A stretch of 64,000 nucleotides of DNA from Mycobacterium colombiense (GTDB lineage: Bacteria; Actinomycetota; Actinomycetes; Mycobacteriales; Mycobacteriaceae). How positions within the stretch are numbered: the stretch's first letter is position 1; each line of letters begins with the position of its first letter. Under the pieces are notes generated by a model. The model ran no database searches. It worked only from the letters and a program-made list of their open reading frames with translations, and was not told the DNA's origin. This document shows positions 42,031 to 50,326 of the stretch, piece after piece. The DNA lies in NCBI RefSeq assembly GCF_001665835.1, contig NZ_LZSX01000081.1:28474-92473 (forward strand), written 5' to 3'. The translations under genes were made by a program, and so were the position numbers.

Positions 42031-42734
42031 GACTCCGAGAAGTTGCGGGTGACGGCCGGGTCCACCGGGATACCCGGTCCGGTCGTCGTCGAGACCACGA
42101 TCTTGCGTAGGTAGCGGCCCTTGGAGGCGGACGGCTTGAGCCGCAGCACCTCATCCAGCGCGGCACCGTAGTTCTCGGCCAGGGCCTTCTCGTCGAACGA
42201 CGCCTTGCCGATGACGAAGTGCAGGTTGGCCTGCTTGTCCACCCGGAAGTTGATCTTGCCGCCCTTGATGTCGGCCACGGCCTTGGCGACGTCGGGGGTC
42301 ACGGTGCCTGTCTTGGGGTTCGGCATCAGGCCGCGGGGACCGAGCACGCGGGCGATGCGACCGACCTTGGCCATCTGGTCCGGGGTCGCGATCGCGGCGT
42401 CGAATTCCAGCCAGCCGCCCTGGATCTTCTCGATCAGGTCGTCGCTGCCGACAACATCAGCCCCCGCGGCGACGGCGGCATCCGCCTTGTCGCCCACCGC
42501 GAACACCGCGACACGGGCGGTCTTGCCGGTGCCGTGTGGAAGGTTGACCGTGCCGCGGACCATCTGGTCGGCCTTGCGCGGGTCAACGCCGAGTCGGATC
42601 GCCACCTCGACGGTGGAGTCCTGCTTGCTCGACGACGTCTCCTTGGCGAGCTTGGCCGCCTCCAGCGGGGAGTAGAGGTTGTCGCGGTCCACCTTTTCGG
42701 CGGCGGCGCGGTATGCCTTGCTGTTTTTGCTCAC
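42027..42734 (-). CDS. rplA: 50S ribosomal protein L1
   Basis: 235 aa, the usual length. It forms the L1 stalk that moves deacylated tRNA, and can repress its own operon mRNA. The pattern KADQMVRGTVNLPHGTGK and PNPKTGTVTPDVAKAV is typical. GTG start at 42734. It lies 70 bases downstream of rplK and ends convergently against the ECF42 gene. Confidence 0.99.
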   Translation of the reverse strand: MSKNSKAYRAAAEKVDRDNLYSPLEAAKLAKETSSSKQDSTVEVAIRLGVDPRKADQMVRGTVNLPHGTGKTARVAVFAVGDKADAAVAAGADVVGSDDLIEKIQGGWLEFDAAIATPDQMAKVGRIARVLGPRGLMPNPKTGTVTPDVAKAVADIKGGKINFRVDKQANLHFVIGKASFDEKALAENYGAALDEVLRLKPSASKGRYLRKIVVSTTTGPGIPVDPAVTRNFSES

Positions 42735-42804
42735 TTGCTAATCCAATCGGGTGTTGGGTCCGTGGTTACTAAGCGGGCCGAAGCTGGCCCTCCCACAGTT
42801 GGGG

Positions 42805-43233
42805 CTATTCGACGGTGATGCCCATCGACCGGGCGGTGCCGGCGATGATCTTGGCGGCTGCGTCGATGTCGTTGGCGTTCAGGTCGGCCTTCTTGGTCTC
42901 GGCGATCTCCTTGACCTGGTCCCAGCTGACCTTGGCGACCTTGGTCTTGTGCGGCTCGGCCGATCCCTTGCCCACGCCGGCGGCCTTGAGCAGCAGCTTG
43001 GCGGCGGGCGGGGTCTTGAGCGCGAAGGTGAAGCTGCGGTCCTCGTAGACCGTGATCTCCACCGGGATGACCTGGCCGCGCTGGTTCTCCGTGGCAGCGT
43101 TGTATGCCTTGCAGAACTCCATGATGTTGACGCCGTGCTGACCGAGCGCGGGCCCGACCGGCGGCGCCGGGTTGGCCTGCCCCGCCTGGATCTGAAGCTT
43201 GATCAGCCCGACGACTTTCTTCTTCGGGGCCAT
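42805..43233 (-). CDS. rplK: 50S ribosomal protein L11
   Basis: 142 aa. L11 of the GTPase-associated centre; needed for RelA activation and the target region of thiostrepton. Begins MAPKKKVVGLIKLQIQAGQA and has NPAPPVGPALGQHGVNIMEF, the classic L11 N-domain with the proline-rich loop. Follows nusG by 47 bases and is co-transcribed with rplA. Confidence 0.99.
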   Translation of the reverse strand: MAPKKKVVGLIKLQIQAGQANPAPPVGPALGQHGVNIMEFCKAYNAATENQRGQVIPVEITVYEDRSFTFALKTPPAAKLLLKAAGVGKGSAEPHKTKVAKVSWDQVKEIAETKKADLNANDIDAAAKIIAGTARSMGITVE

Positions 43234-43280
43234 GAGATTGTGCTGTTCCTTCCTGGTTTACGCCCGGCGTATGCGCCGGT

Positions 43281-44087
43281 TTAGAGCTTGGAGACTTGGC
43301 TGAAGGTCAATTCGACCGGGGTTTCGCGGCCGAAGATCGATACCAGCACCTTGAGCTTCTGCTGCTCGGCGTTGACCTCGTTGATCGTCGCCGGCAGCGT
43401 GGCAAACGGCCCGTCCATGACCGTCACCGATTCGCCGACCTCGTAGTCGACCTCGATGGCCGGGCGTTCCAGCCCGCCGACCTCGGCGGCGGCGGCCGTG
43501 GTGGCCGCGCCCTTGGCGGCCTTCTTCGCCGTGCCGCGCGGCAGCAGGAACTTCACCACGTCATCGAGCGTCAGCGCCGACGGACGCGAGGTCGCCCCGA
43601 CGAACCCGGTGACGCCGGGGGTATTGCGCACCGCGGCCCACGAGTCGTCGGTCAGGTCCATGCGCACCAGGATGTAGCCAGGCAGCACCTTGCGGTTGAC
43701 CTGCTTGCGCTGGCCGTTCTTGATCTCGGTGACCTCTTCGGTGGGCACTTCCACCTGGAAGATGTAGTCCCCGACGTCGAGGTTCTGCACACGCGTTTCG
43801 AGGTTGGCTTTGACCTTGTTCTCGTATCCCGCGTAGGAGTGGATGACATACCAGTCGCCGGGCTTGCTGCGCAGTTCCGCCTTGAGCGTGGCGGCCGGGT
43901 CGGCCTCTTCGGCCGACTCGTCGGGCGCCTCGGTGGCCTCGGCCGTCTCGTCGGCAGCCTCGTCCGCAGTCGCCTCGGTGACCTCAGCGGCCGCAGAGGT
44001 GTCCGTTTCAGACGCCTCGGTGGCTTCGGCGGTCTCTTTCAGGTCGACCGCTTCACCCGCGGACGGGTCACCGTCGAAGGTAGTCAC
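43281..44087 (-). CDS. nusG: Transcription elongation factor NusG
   Basis: 268 aa. The first ~85 residues are an acidic Ala/Glu/Thr-rich extension typical of mycobacteria. The NGN domain starts at DWYVIHSYAGYENKVKANLE, and the C-terminal KOW domain contains GESVTVMDGPFATLPATI. NusG binds RNA polymerase and links transcription to Rho and the ribosome. GTG start at 44087, 25 bases after secE. Confidence 0.98.
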   Translation of the reverse strand: MTTFDGDPSAGEAVDLKETAEATEASETDTSAAAEVTEATADEAADETAEATEAPDESAEEADPAATLKAELRSKPGDWYVIHSYAGYENKVKANLETRVQNLDVGDYIFQVEVPTEEVTEIKNGQRKQVNRKVLPGYILVRMDLTDDSWAAVRNTPGVTGFVGATSRPSALTLDDVVKFLLPRGTAKKAAKGAATTAAAAEVGGLERPAIEVDYEVGESVTVMDGPFATLPATINEVNAEQQKLKVLVSIFGRETPVELTFSQVSKL

Positions 44088-44112
44088 GGTTTAAGTCCTC
44101 TCTGTCACTCGC

Positions 44113-44562
44113 TCAGCCGAACACCAACAGCACCAGCTTGGTCAGGCCGAAATCCGCCAGGCCGACCAGCGCCACCATGAAGGCCAGGAAAGCCAGCACA
44201 ACGGAGGTGTAAGTGAGCATCTGTTTCCGGTTGGGCCAGATGACCTTCCGCATCTCTGCAACGACCTGCTTGAGGTAGTTGTAGACGAACACGAAGGGGT
44301 TGGCCCGATAGTCGCCGGCCTTCTTGGGCTTTGCGGCCTTCTTGGCTTTGGCGCCCTTCTTGGCCTTCTCCGGCGTGGCGGCCTCAACGTCGTCCGCCGA
44401 CTCGGCGTCTTCGCCGGCCTCGGCAGCCCGCTGCCGGGAACGCTTGCCCGTGGGTCGCTGTGGCCGCGTCACCACCGCCGTCCGACCGCCGCTCGCGCGG
44501 CCGTCCTCTTTGTCAGTGCCGTCGCTTGCGGCGTCGTTGGCAACATCGCCTTCGTCGCTCAC
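44113..44562 (-). CDS. secE: Protein translocase subunit SecE
   Basis: 149 aa. A long charged N-terminal region (Lys/Ala-rich, about residues 40-80) leads to one essential membrane helix near residues 115-140 (TSVVLAFLAFMVALVGLAD). The conserved VAEMRKVIWPNRKQM precedes it. It stabilises the SecY channel. The frame extends to 44682 through the tRNA, but GTG at 44562 (VSDEGDVAND) matches mycobacterial SecE. Confidence 0.96.
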   Translation of the reverse strand: MSDEGDVANDAASDGTDKEDGRASGGRTAVVTRPQRPTGKRSRQRAAEAGEDAESADDVEAATPEKAKKGAKAKKAAKPKKAGDYRANPFVFVYNYLKQVVAEMRKVIWPNRKQMLTYTSVVLAFLAFMVALVGLADFGLTKLVLLVFG

Positions 44563-44655
44563 CGCATGCTCCTTTGTTTGCTCGTACCCCGAAAGCCGTC
44601 CCATCTGTGGCGGCACATACTTCCAGTGTCCACCATGGCACGCCTTCGTCTTCAG

Positions 44656-44728
<73 letters not shown>

Positions 44729-44872
44729 TCGCGGTTGGCAGGCCAACCTGCGCTTACCTACCGGGGCTTACATGACACGCGCGCCTTCCGATTGCTCGAC
44801 TCACGGAAAGCGCGCTAATGCTGGGAAAACCCCGAGGACCGAGTGTACATCGACGCGCGAGTCAGATACTAA

Positions 44873-45373
44873 TTACGCCGATCTGACGACCTGGCCGGAC
44901 TCCGGATCCCAGCGCAGGTTCGCGGAGTTGTCGGCGTACTGGCCCATCAGCGTGGTGTAGGCCTCCAGGACGACCTCGCCGTGTTCGTTGGTGCAGATGT
45001 TCTTGGTGACGACGATGTCGGCGCCGAAGCGCTCGTCCACCGATTGGACCTCCATCCGGGCCCACAGCTTGTCGCCGGCCTTGATCGGCTTGGAGAACAC
45101 GAACCGTTGGTCGACCTGGACGATCACCAGGGTCTCCATGCCGATGTCGACATTCCGGAAGAAATCCAGCTGGACCAGCTTGGCGAAGATGGTCCCGAAG
45201 GTCAGCGGTGCCAGGATCGCGGTGTGGCCCAGCTCGAGGGCCGCGTCTTCACTGAAATACGCAGGATGGTCGTTCTTGATGGATTGCGCGAACTGGCGCA
45301 GCTGTTCGCGCCCCACCACGAAGCAATCCGCGTAGCGCCAGATCATCCCCCTGATGTCTGTCTTGAGCACCAT
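44873..45373 (-). CDS. hadC: (3R)-hydroxyacyl-ACP dehydratase subunit HadC
   Basis: 166 aa. A hot-dog fold subunit with no catalytic His/Asp pair of its own; it pairs with HadB to dehydrate long 3-hydroxyacyl-ACPs late in mycolate (FAS-II) elongation. The sequence MVLKTDIRGMIWRYADCFVV is typical. ATG at 45373, three bases after the hadB stop. Third gene of hadA-hadB-hadC. Confidence 0.97.
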   Translation of the reverse strand: MVLKTDIRGMIWRYADCFVVGREQLRQFAQSIKNDHPAYFSEDAALELGHTAILAPLTFGTIFAKLVQLDFFRNVDIGMETLVIVQVDQRFVFSKPIKAGDKLWARMEVQSVDERFGADIVVTKNICTNEHGEVVLEAYTTLMGQYADNSANLRWDPESGQVVRSA

Positions 45374-45376
45374 GGC

Positions 45377-45805
45377 TTATGCGAGTGTCGCGGACGCGAT
45401 CGCCCTGCCGAAGATCTTCTTGCCGCCGGTGGTGGCCGTGAGCGCGATGGTCACGGACTTGGTCTCGGGATCGGCAGACTTCACCCGTCCGCTGAAGACC
45501 AGCTCGGCGCCCTTGCCGTCGTTCGGCACCGGCACCACCGCGGTGAACCGCACGTTGTACTCGGTCACGGCACCCGGGTCGCCGATCCACGCGGTGACGT
45601 AGCCGCCGCCGATGCCCATGGTCAGCATGCCGTGCGCGATCGCGGTGTCCAGGCCGACGACCTTGGCCATCTCGTCGTCCCAGTGGATGGGGTTCAAGTC
45701 GCCGGAGACGCCCGCGTAATTCACCAGATCCTGCCGGGTCAGCGGGTAGGTCTTCTCCGGGAGTATGTCACCCACCTTCACCGAGCTGAACTCACGCAGT
45801 GGCAT
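45377..45805 (-). CDS. hadB: (3R)-hydroxyacyl-ACP dehydratase subunit HadB
   Basis: 142 aa. Catalytic subunit with the MaoC-type motif DLNPIHWDDEMAKVVG, carrying the active Asp and His, and GMLTMGIGGGYVTAW. It combines with HadA or HadC in the FAS-II dehydratases. ATG at 45805 (MPLREFSSVKVGD) lies inside the hadA end, so the two genes overlap by 14 bases and are likely translationally coupled. Site of action of thiacetazone/isoxyl-type drugs in other species. Confidence 0.98.
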   Translation of the reverse strand: MPLREFSSVKVGDILPEKTYPLTRQDLVNYAGVSGDLNPIHWDDEMAKVVGLDTAIAHGMLTMGIGGGYVTAWIGDPGAVTEYNVRFTAVVPVPNDGKGAELVFSGRVKSADPETKSVTIALTATTGGKKIFGRAIASATLA

Positions 45806-46271
45806 CAGTAAATCCCTCTTCTCCATCCTCGCCGGCACGGCCTGCGAGGGTCGTGTAGGTCTCTTGCACGACGTCACCGGCTTCATTGGTGATGACATTC
45901 TTGGTGACGATGATCTGGGTGCCGTGCGACACGCGCACCGAGTCCACATAGACGTCGCAGTAGAGCTTGTCTCCGGCCACGAGCGGGGCGAAGTACTTCA
46001 GCACCTGGTCGACCTGGACGATCTGCGCGTCGTGGACGGCGACGTTGGCGTGCTTGAAGAAGGCCGTCTGCGCCTGATAGCCGAATACGCAGACGAACGT
46101 CAACGGGGCGAGCAGCCCCTTGTAGCCGAGTTCGGCCGCCGCCTTCTCCTCCAGGTAGCAGGCGTCGTCGTTCTGCACGGCCACCGCGTACTCGCGGATC
46201 TTCTCCCGCTCTACCTCGTAATGATCGGGGTAGCGGTAGTGCATCCCGACGATGCTTTCGGTTAACGGCAC
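45792..46271 (-). CDS. hadA: (3R)-hydroxyacyl-ACP dehydratase subunit HadA
   Basis: 159 aa. Begins MPLTESIVGMHYRYPDHYEV and has the substrate-binding hot-dog helix GLLAPLTFVCVFGYQAQTAF; it lacks a catalytic pair and works with HadB on shorter chains. The residue after the conserved DDA is Cys (NDDACYLEEK), one of the cysteines modified by activated thiacetazone in tuberculosis. ATG at 46271, 48 bases after rpmG. Confidence 0.97.
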   Translation of the reverse strand: MPLTESIVGMHYRYPDHYEVEREKIREYAVAVQNDDACYLEEKAAAELGYKGLLAPLTFVCVFGYQAQTAFFKHANVAVHDAQIVQVDQVLKYFAPLVAGDKLYCDVYVDSVRVSHGTQIIVTKNVITNEAGDVVQETYTTLAGRAGEDGEEGFTDATA

Positions 46272-46319
46272 GGTTCTTAAACTACCTAGTCAATCGGAGT
46301 AAACGCCCGCGGGTGGCCG

Positions 46320-46487
46320 CTAGCGTGTCTCTCGATGCGCCTGGTGCTTACCGCAGTTGGGGCAGAACTTCTTCAGCTCCAGTCGGTCCGGGTCGTTCCG
46401 GCGGTTTTTCTTGGTGATGTAGTTACGGTGTTTGCACACCTCGCATGCCAGGGTGATCTTCGGCCGTACGTCGGTACTGGAAGCCAT
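46320..46487 (-). CDS. rpmG: 50S ribosomal protein L33
   Basis: 55 aa. Starts [20 protein letters not shown] and ends [14 protein letters not shown]; the CxxC pairs (CEVC and CPNC) make it the zinc-binding L33 paralogue. Too short for many ORF lists but complete. First protein gene of the hadABC-secE-nusG-rplKA run, 45 bases after tRNA-Met. Confidence 0.96.
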
Positions 46488-46532
46488 GACGGTTCTCTCT
46501 CAATTCTTCAAAAAAGCTGTGCTGTTGTGTTG

Positions 46533-46606
<74 letters not shown>

Positions 46607-46657
46607 TCTGGCAGCCCCTTTTGGGTCGGGGCCGCCACGCCTGCTCGGCGTCCGCCG

Positions 46658-46730
46658 AGCCCCCTAACGGAATCGAACCGTTGACCTTTTCCTTACCATG
46701 GAAACGCTCTACCGACTGAGCTAAGGGGGC
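46658..46730 (-). tRNA. thrT: tRNA-Thr (GGT anticodon)
   Basis: A 73-base cloverleaf with acceptor GCCCCCT/AGGGGGC, anticodon stem TTTCC/GGAAA around ATGGTAA (GGT) and T arm GGTTCGATTCC. It heads the minus-strand translation cluster. Confidence 0.96.
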
Positions 46731-46808
46731 CGTTCACCCGAAGCGATCAGTCCGCGCGGGCCTAAAAGAGGGTACAGCCTGGCTCGCAGCGGAACCAAAC
46801 CACGGGCA

Positions 46809-47018
46809 TCAGGGGGCTCCGCCGCCGTTGCGGCGAGGCCGCCAGGCATTGAGATCACTGAACTCGTCGTAGGCATCGTCCTGTTCGACGGAATCGCCAT
46901 CGTTGAGCAGGGTCCGCAAAGCGAGGTTGACGGCCTCGCGCGCATCGGCGAGATGGAAGCGGCGGATAGCCTCGTCGACCAGATCGACGTCGACCTCCAT
47001 TTCGACCTTCTTCTTCAT
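46809..47018 (-). CDS. VapB-family antitoxin without a VapC partner
   Basis: 69 aa. The ribbon-helix-helix start MKKKVEMEVDVDLVDEAIRR followed by ADAREAVNLALRTLL fits VapB antitoxins (DUF2191-like). The C-terminal tail (WRPRRNGGGAP) would normally wrap a toxin. No PIN-domain gene lies on either side: downstream is tRNA-Thr, upstream a divergent hydrolase. It is either a remnant or acts as a free DNA-binding repressor. Confidence 0.78.
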   Translation of the reverse strand: MKKKVEMEVDVDLVDEAIRRFHLADAREAVNLALRTLLNDGDSVEQDDAYDEFSDLNAWRPRRNGGGAP

Positions 47019-47094
47019 GCGCCAACAGTACCCACTGGATACCGGCCGACCGGGCCCGAAACGGCAGTGTCGCGCAACGTCCTAGTCTGGTGAC

Positions 47095-47808
47095 GTGCCC
47101 GAGGACCGGCTGTACTTTCGTCAACTGCTCTCCGGCCGCGACTTCGCCGCCGGAGACATGATCGCGACGCAGATGCGCAACTTCGCCTACCTGATCGGCG
47201 ACCGGCAAACCGGTGACTGCGTGGTCGTCGACCCGGCTTATGCCGCCGGCGATCTGCTCGACGCGCTCGAGGCCGACGGCATGCACCTGTCCGGCGTGCT
47301 GGTGACCCACCACCACCCCGACCACGTGGGTGGATCGATGATGGGGTTCGCGCTGGCGGGCCTGGCCGAACTGCTGGCGCGGGCACCGGTGCCGGTGCAC
47401 GTCAACACCCATGAGGCACTGTGGGTTTCGCGAGTCACCGGGATAAGCATGGGCGACCTGACCGCCCATGAGAACCACGACAAGGTCAGCATCGGCGACA
47501 TCGAGATCGAATTGCTGCACACCCCGGGCCACACGCCGGGTAGCCAGTGCTTTCTGCTCGACGGCCGCCTCGTCGCCGGTGACACGCTGTTCCTGGAGGG
47601 CTGCGGGCGCACCGATTTCCCCGGCGGGGACTCCGACGAGATGTACCGCAGTCTGCAGCGGCTCGCGACCCTGCCCGGTGACCCGACGGTTTTTCCGGGC
47701 CATTGGTACTCGGCGGAGCCCAGCGCCTCGCTCGAGGAGGTCAAGCGTTCCAACTACGTGTACCGGGCCTCGGACCTTGATCAATGGCGGATGCTGATGG
47801 GCGGCTGA
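47095..47808 (+). CDS. Metallo-beta-lactamase-fold hydrolase, glyoxalase II-like (Rv0634c-like)
   Basis: 237 aa. Zinc ligands: THHHPDHVGG (HxHxDH), HTPGHTPGS, and a late His in FPGHWYSAEPS, with Asp in VAGDTLFLEGCGRTDFPGGD. The arrangement fits hydroxyacylglutathione hydrolase-like enzymes; mycobacteria use mycothiol, so the natural thioester is uncertain. GTG at 47095. Same gene order as Rv0634c. Confidence 0.9.
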   Translation: MPEDRLYFRQLLSGRDFAAGDMIATQMRNFAYLIGDRQTGDCVVVDPAYAAGDLLDALEADGMHLSGVLVTHHHPDHVGGSMMGFALAGLAELLARAPVPVHVNTHEALWVSRVTGISMGDLTAHENHDKVSIGDIEIELLHTPGHTPGSQCFLLDGRLVAGDTLFLEGCGRTDFPGGDSDEMYRSLQRLATLPGDPTVFPGHWYSAEPSASLEEVKRSNYVYRASDLDQWRMLMGG

Positions 47809-47877
47809 GCTCCCCGGGGATCGCTCGGTCACGACCATCCGGCAACCGCGCTGTGATATAAGCGGAGGGTGGATTCC

Positions 47878-48711
47878 ATGGGTTGGATCCAGGACAGCTG
47901 GCATGATGTCACGCACGTCGGGTCCAGCACCTGGATAGCGTGGGCAGCATGGGCGGCAATCGTCCTGGCAATCGTCACGCTGATCTTCACCAACAGCCAG
48001 ATCAACCGCAATCGCCGCGAGGCGGCCGAGCAGACGCGCCCCCAGGTCGCGATGTTCATGGAGCCGCATCCCGCCGACTGGCACGTGATCGAACTCGTCG
48101 TCCGGAACTTCGGCTGCACCGCGGCCTACGACATCGGGTTCTCCTTCGTCAATCCACCCACGGTGGCCGAATACGAGAACGCCACCGACGGCTACGCCGA
48201 CGTCATCGAACTGCGGCTCCCCAGCGAGCTGCCGACGCTGGCACCCGGCCAGGAGTGGCGGATGGTGTGGGATTCCGCGCTCGACCGCGCCGAGATCGGC
48301 AGTGGTATCGAATCCCGCTTCACCGGCACCCTGACCTATTACGACCGGCCCGATCATTCGCAGGGCCGGCGGTTCTGGGAGCGGGAGCGCTCCCCGCTGC
48401 ACACCGACGTCGTGCTGGACTGGGACGCCCTGCCGCCGGTCCAGCGCATCGAGTTGATGACCACCCATGACCTGGCGAAGCGGGAGAAGGAGAAGCTGGA
48501 GCTGCTGCGCGGCCTGCTGACCTATTTCCACTACGCCAGCAAGGAGACCCGCCCCGAGGTGTTCCGCAGCGAGATCGAACGGATCAACGCCGCGGTCCGG
48601 GAAACCCAAGACAGATGGCGCACCCGCCAACTCGACGAACCCACCGATGTGAGCCTGCGCTGGAGTAACGCCGAAGACGATCTGGGCAAACACCACAGCC
48701 AGCCCGCCTGA
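47878..48711 (+). CDS. Membrane-anchored protein of unknown function (Rv0633c-like)
   Basis: 277 aa. One membrane helix near residues 20-38 (IAWAAWAAIVLAIVTLIF), then a soluble beta-rich domain and a C-terminal helical region (LAKREKEKLELLRGLL, EIERINAAVRETQD). ATG at 47878 is chosen over GTG at 47869 because GGAGG lies nine bases upstream of the ATG but abuts the GTG. The size and place match Rv0633c, a possible exported protein. No catalytic motif recognised. Confidence 0.72.
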   Translation: MGWIQDSWHDVTHVGSSTWIAWAAWAAIVLAIVTLIFTNSQINRNRREAAEQTRPQVAMFMEPHPADWHVIELVVRNFGCTAAYDIGFSFVNPPTVAEYENATDGYADVIELRLPSELPTLAPGQEWRMVWDSALDRAEIGSGIESRFTGTLTYYDRPDHSQGRRFWERERSPLHTDVVLDWDALPPVQRIELMTTHDLAKREKEKLELLRGLLTYFHYASKETRPEVFRSEIERINAAVRETQDRWRTRQLDEPTDVSLRWSNAEDDLGKHHSQPA

Positions 48712-48727
48712 CGGCAAGGAGCAACCG

Positions 48728-49423
48728 ATGAGCGCCCCGGTCCACTACAGCATCAAGGACTCCATCGCCGTCATCAAGATGGACGACGGCAAGGTGAATG
48801 CGCTGGGCCCCACCATGCAGCAGGCCCTGAACGACGCGATCGACACGGCCGAGGCGGACAACGCCGGTGCGCTCGTGATCACCGGCAACGATCGGGTGTT
48901 CAGCGGCGGCTTCGACCTGAAGATCCTGACCTCCGGTGAGGTGCAGCCCGCGATCGACATGCTCCGCGGCGGGTTCGAGCTGGCGTATCGCCTGTTGTCC
49001 CTTCCCAAGCCGGTGGTGATGGCCTGCACCGGCCATGCCATCGCGATGGGAGCATTCCTGTTGTCGGCGGGCGATCACCGGGTGGCCGCGCACGCCTACA
49101 ACATCCAGGCCAACGAGGTCGCGATCGGCATGGTGATCCCCTATGCCGCCCTGGAGATCATGAAGCTGCGGTTGACGCCGTCGGCCTACCAGCAGGCCAG
49201 CGGGCTGGCCAAGACCTTCTTCGGTGAAACCGCGCTCGCCGCAGGCTTTATCGACGAGATCGTGCTGCCAGAGGTGGTGGTCGACCGCGCCGTAGAGGCC
49301 GCGCGGGAATTCGCCGGTCTGCATCATCGCGCGCATGCCGCCACCAAGTTGCGCACCCGCGCCGACGGCCTGGCGGCCATCCGCGCCGGCATCGACGGGA
49401 TCGAAGCCGAATTCGGCGTGTGA
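48728..49423 (+). CDS. echA3: Enoyl-CoA hydratase/isomerase family protein EchA3
   Basis: 231 aa. A compact crotonase-fold protein with oxyanion segments GNDRVFSGGFDLKILT and CTGHAIAMGAFLLSAGDHRV. It lacks the second catalytic Glu pattern of true hydratases, so its reaction is uncertain. ATG at 48728 has AAGGAG upstream. Corresponds to Rv0632c and, in tuberculosis, directly precedes recC; here several genes intervene. Confidence 0.9.
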   Translation: MSAPVHYSIKDSIAVIKMDDGKVNALGPTMQQALNDAIDTAEADNAGALVITGNDRVFSGGFDLKILTSGEVQPAIDMLRGGFELAYRLLSLPKPVVMACTGHAIAMGAFLLSAGDHRVAAHAYNIQANEVAIGMVIPYAALEIMKLRLTPSAYQQASGLAKTFFGETALAAGFIDEIVLPEVVVDRAVEAAREFAGLHHRAHAATKLRTRADGLAAIRAGIDGIEAEFGV

Positions 49424-49437
49424 GCCGCTGAGGGCGT

Positions 49438-49735
49438 ATGCCCGAGCCGGTTTCGCCGGCGGCTGCCGGGGAAGTCCACGAGTTCAACGTGGTGGCCGCG
49501 CGGCACCACAGCGACCAGGACATCTATCACCTCGCCCGCGACATGGCCGGCTGGTCGCAGGAGCACGTCGGCGGGCGTCTCGCTGGATTGGGAGCTGCTG
49601 GCCCAGGGCGCGCAGGCCGCCAAGGATTCCGAGCTGCTGAGCCTGACGTCGCGCTGTCACCCCGAAACGTTGCGCCAGATGCGCTGGGCGAACGCGATGC
49701 TCAAAGAGCTTTCCCCGCAAGTCCTGATGAACTGA
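49438..49735 (+). pseudogene. Small gene of unknown function, split by a one-base frameshift
   Basis: The first frame reads MPEPVSPAAAGEVHEFNVVA then HHSDQDIYHLARDMAGWSQE, then becomes Gly/Arg-rich noise. The next frame takes over as SLDWELLAQGAQAAKDSE then LLSLTSRCHPETLRQMRWAN and stops at 49735. Start to stop is 298 bases, one more than a multiple of three. Removing one G at the GTCGGCGGG run (49568-49575) would give a continuous protein of about 98 aa. A hairpin follows the stop by six bases, supporting 49735 as the true end. Could be a real mutation or a sequencing error. Family not recognised. Confidence 0.6.
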
Positions 49736-49741
49736 GACGGC

Positions 49742-49776
49742 GAACGCGGTGGTCGCCACTGGCCGCCACCGCGTTC
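49742..49776. terminator. Hairpin between the frameshifted gene and cynS
   Basis: A perfect 11-bp stem GAACGCGGTGG / CCACCGCGTTC with a 13-base loop, six bases past the stop at 49735 and downstream of cynS on the opposite strand. Suitable for ending both convergent genes. Confidence 0.65.
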
Positions 49777-49845
49777 CCTTCGCCTCCTCGAAGGCCAGTC
49801 TCGCACGCGCGCGCCGTGCCGTCACGCCACTCGGGCGACCTCGTG

Positions 49846-50301
49846 TCAGTCCTGCGCCTCGACCCACTGATAGGGGAGAAATTTCCCGTCGAACGTCACC
49901 ACGACCCGGTCGCCGGACGGGTGCGGCTTCTTCTGCACGTCGAGGCTGAAGTTGATGGCGCTCATGATGCCGTCACCGAACTGTTCGGCGATCACCTCTT
50001 TGAGCGCGCCGCCATACACCTGCAGGGCCTCGTAGAAGCGGTAGATGGTCGGATCCGTGGGGACCGCGGTGGCCAGCCCGACGCGCATCGGAGCGGCGGC
50101 CAGCACCGGCACCACCGACTGGTCGAGCTTCAACTTCTCGGCCAGAACCTTGGCCTGCTCCACCGGGATCGGGTGCTGTCCCAGCAACGCCGCGGTGGTC
50201 CACAGCACCGGCCTGCCGATCGCGTCGGCCAGCTGTTGCCACGTCAGCCCCTCCCGGAGCCGGGCTAAGACGACCTGTTCGGTGATTTCGGTTCTGTTCA
50301 T
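49846..50301 (-). CDS. cynS: Cyanate hydratase (cyanase)
   Basis: 151 aa, a normal cyanase length. It converts cyanate and bicarbonate to ammonia and CO2. The N-terminal helix-turn-helix-like domain (LRE-GLTWQQLADAIGR) leads to the catalytic core, with the Arg/Glu pair in TIYRFYEALQVYG and the Ser in DGIMSAINFSLDV. No carbonic anhydrase or cyanate transporter gene is adjacent. M. tuberculosis has no gene at this point between echA3 and recC. It faces the frameshifted gene across a hairpin. Confidence 0.95.
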   Translation of the reverse strand: MNRTEITEQVVLARLREGLTWQQLADAIGRPVLWTTAALLGQHPIPVEQAKVLAEKLKLDQSVVPVLAAAPMRVGLATAVPTDPTIYRFYEALQVYGGALKEVIAEQFGDGIMSAINFSLDVQKKPHPSGDRVVVTFDGKFLPYQWVEAQD

Positions 50302-50326
50302 AGCCCCCTAGCATGCCCGCCGGACG

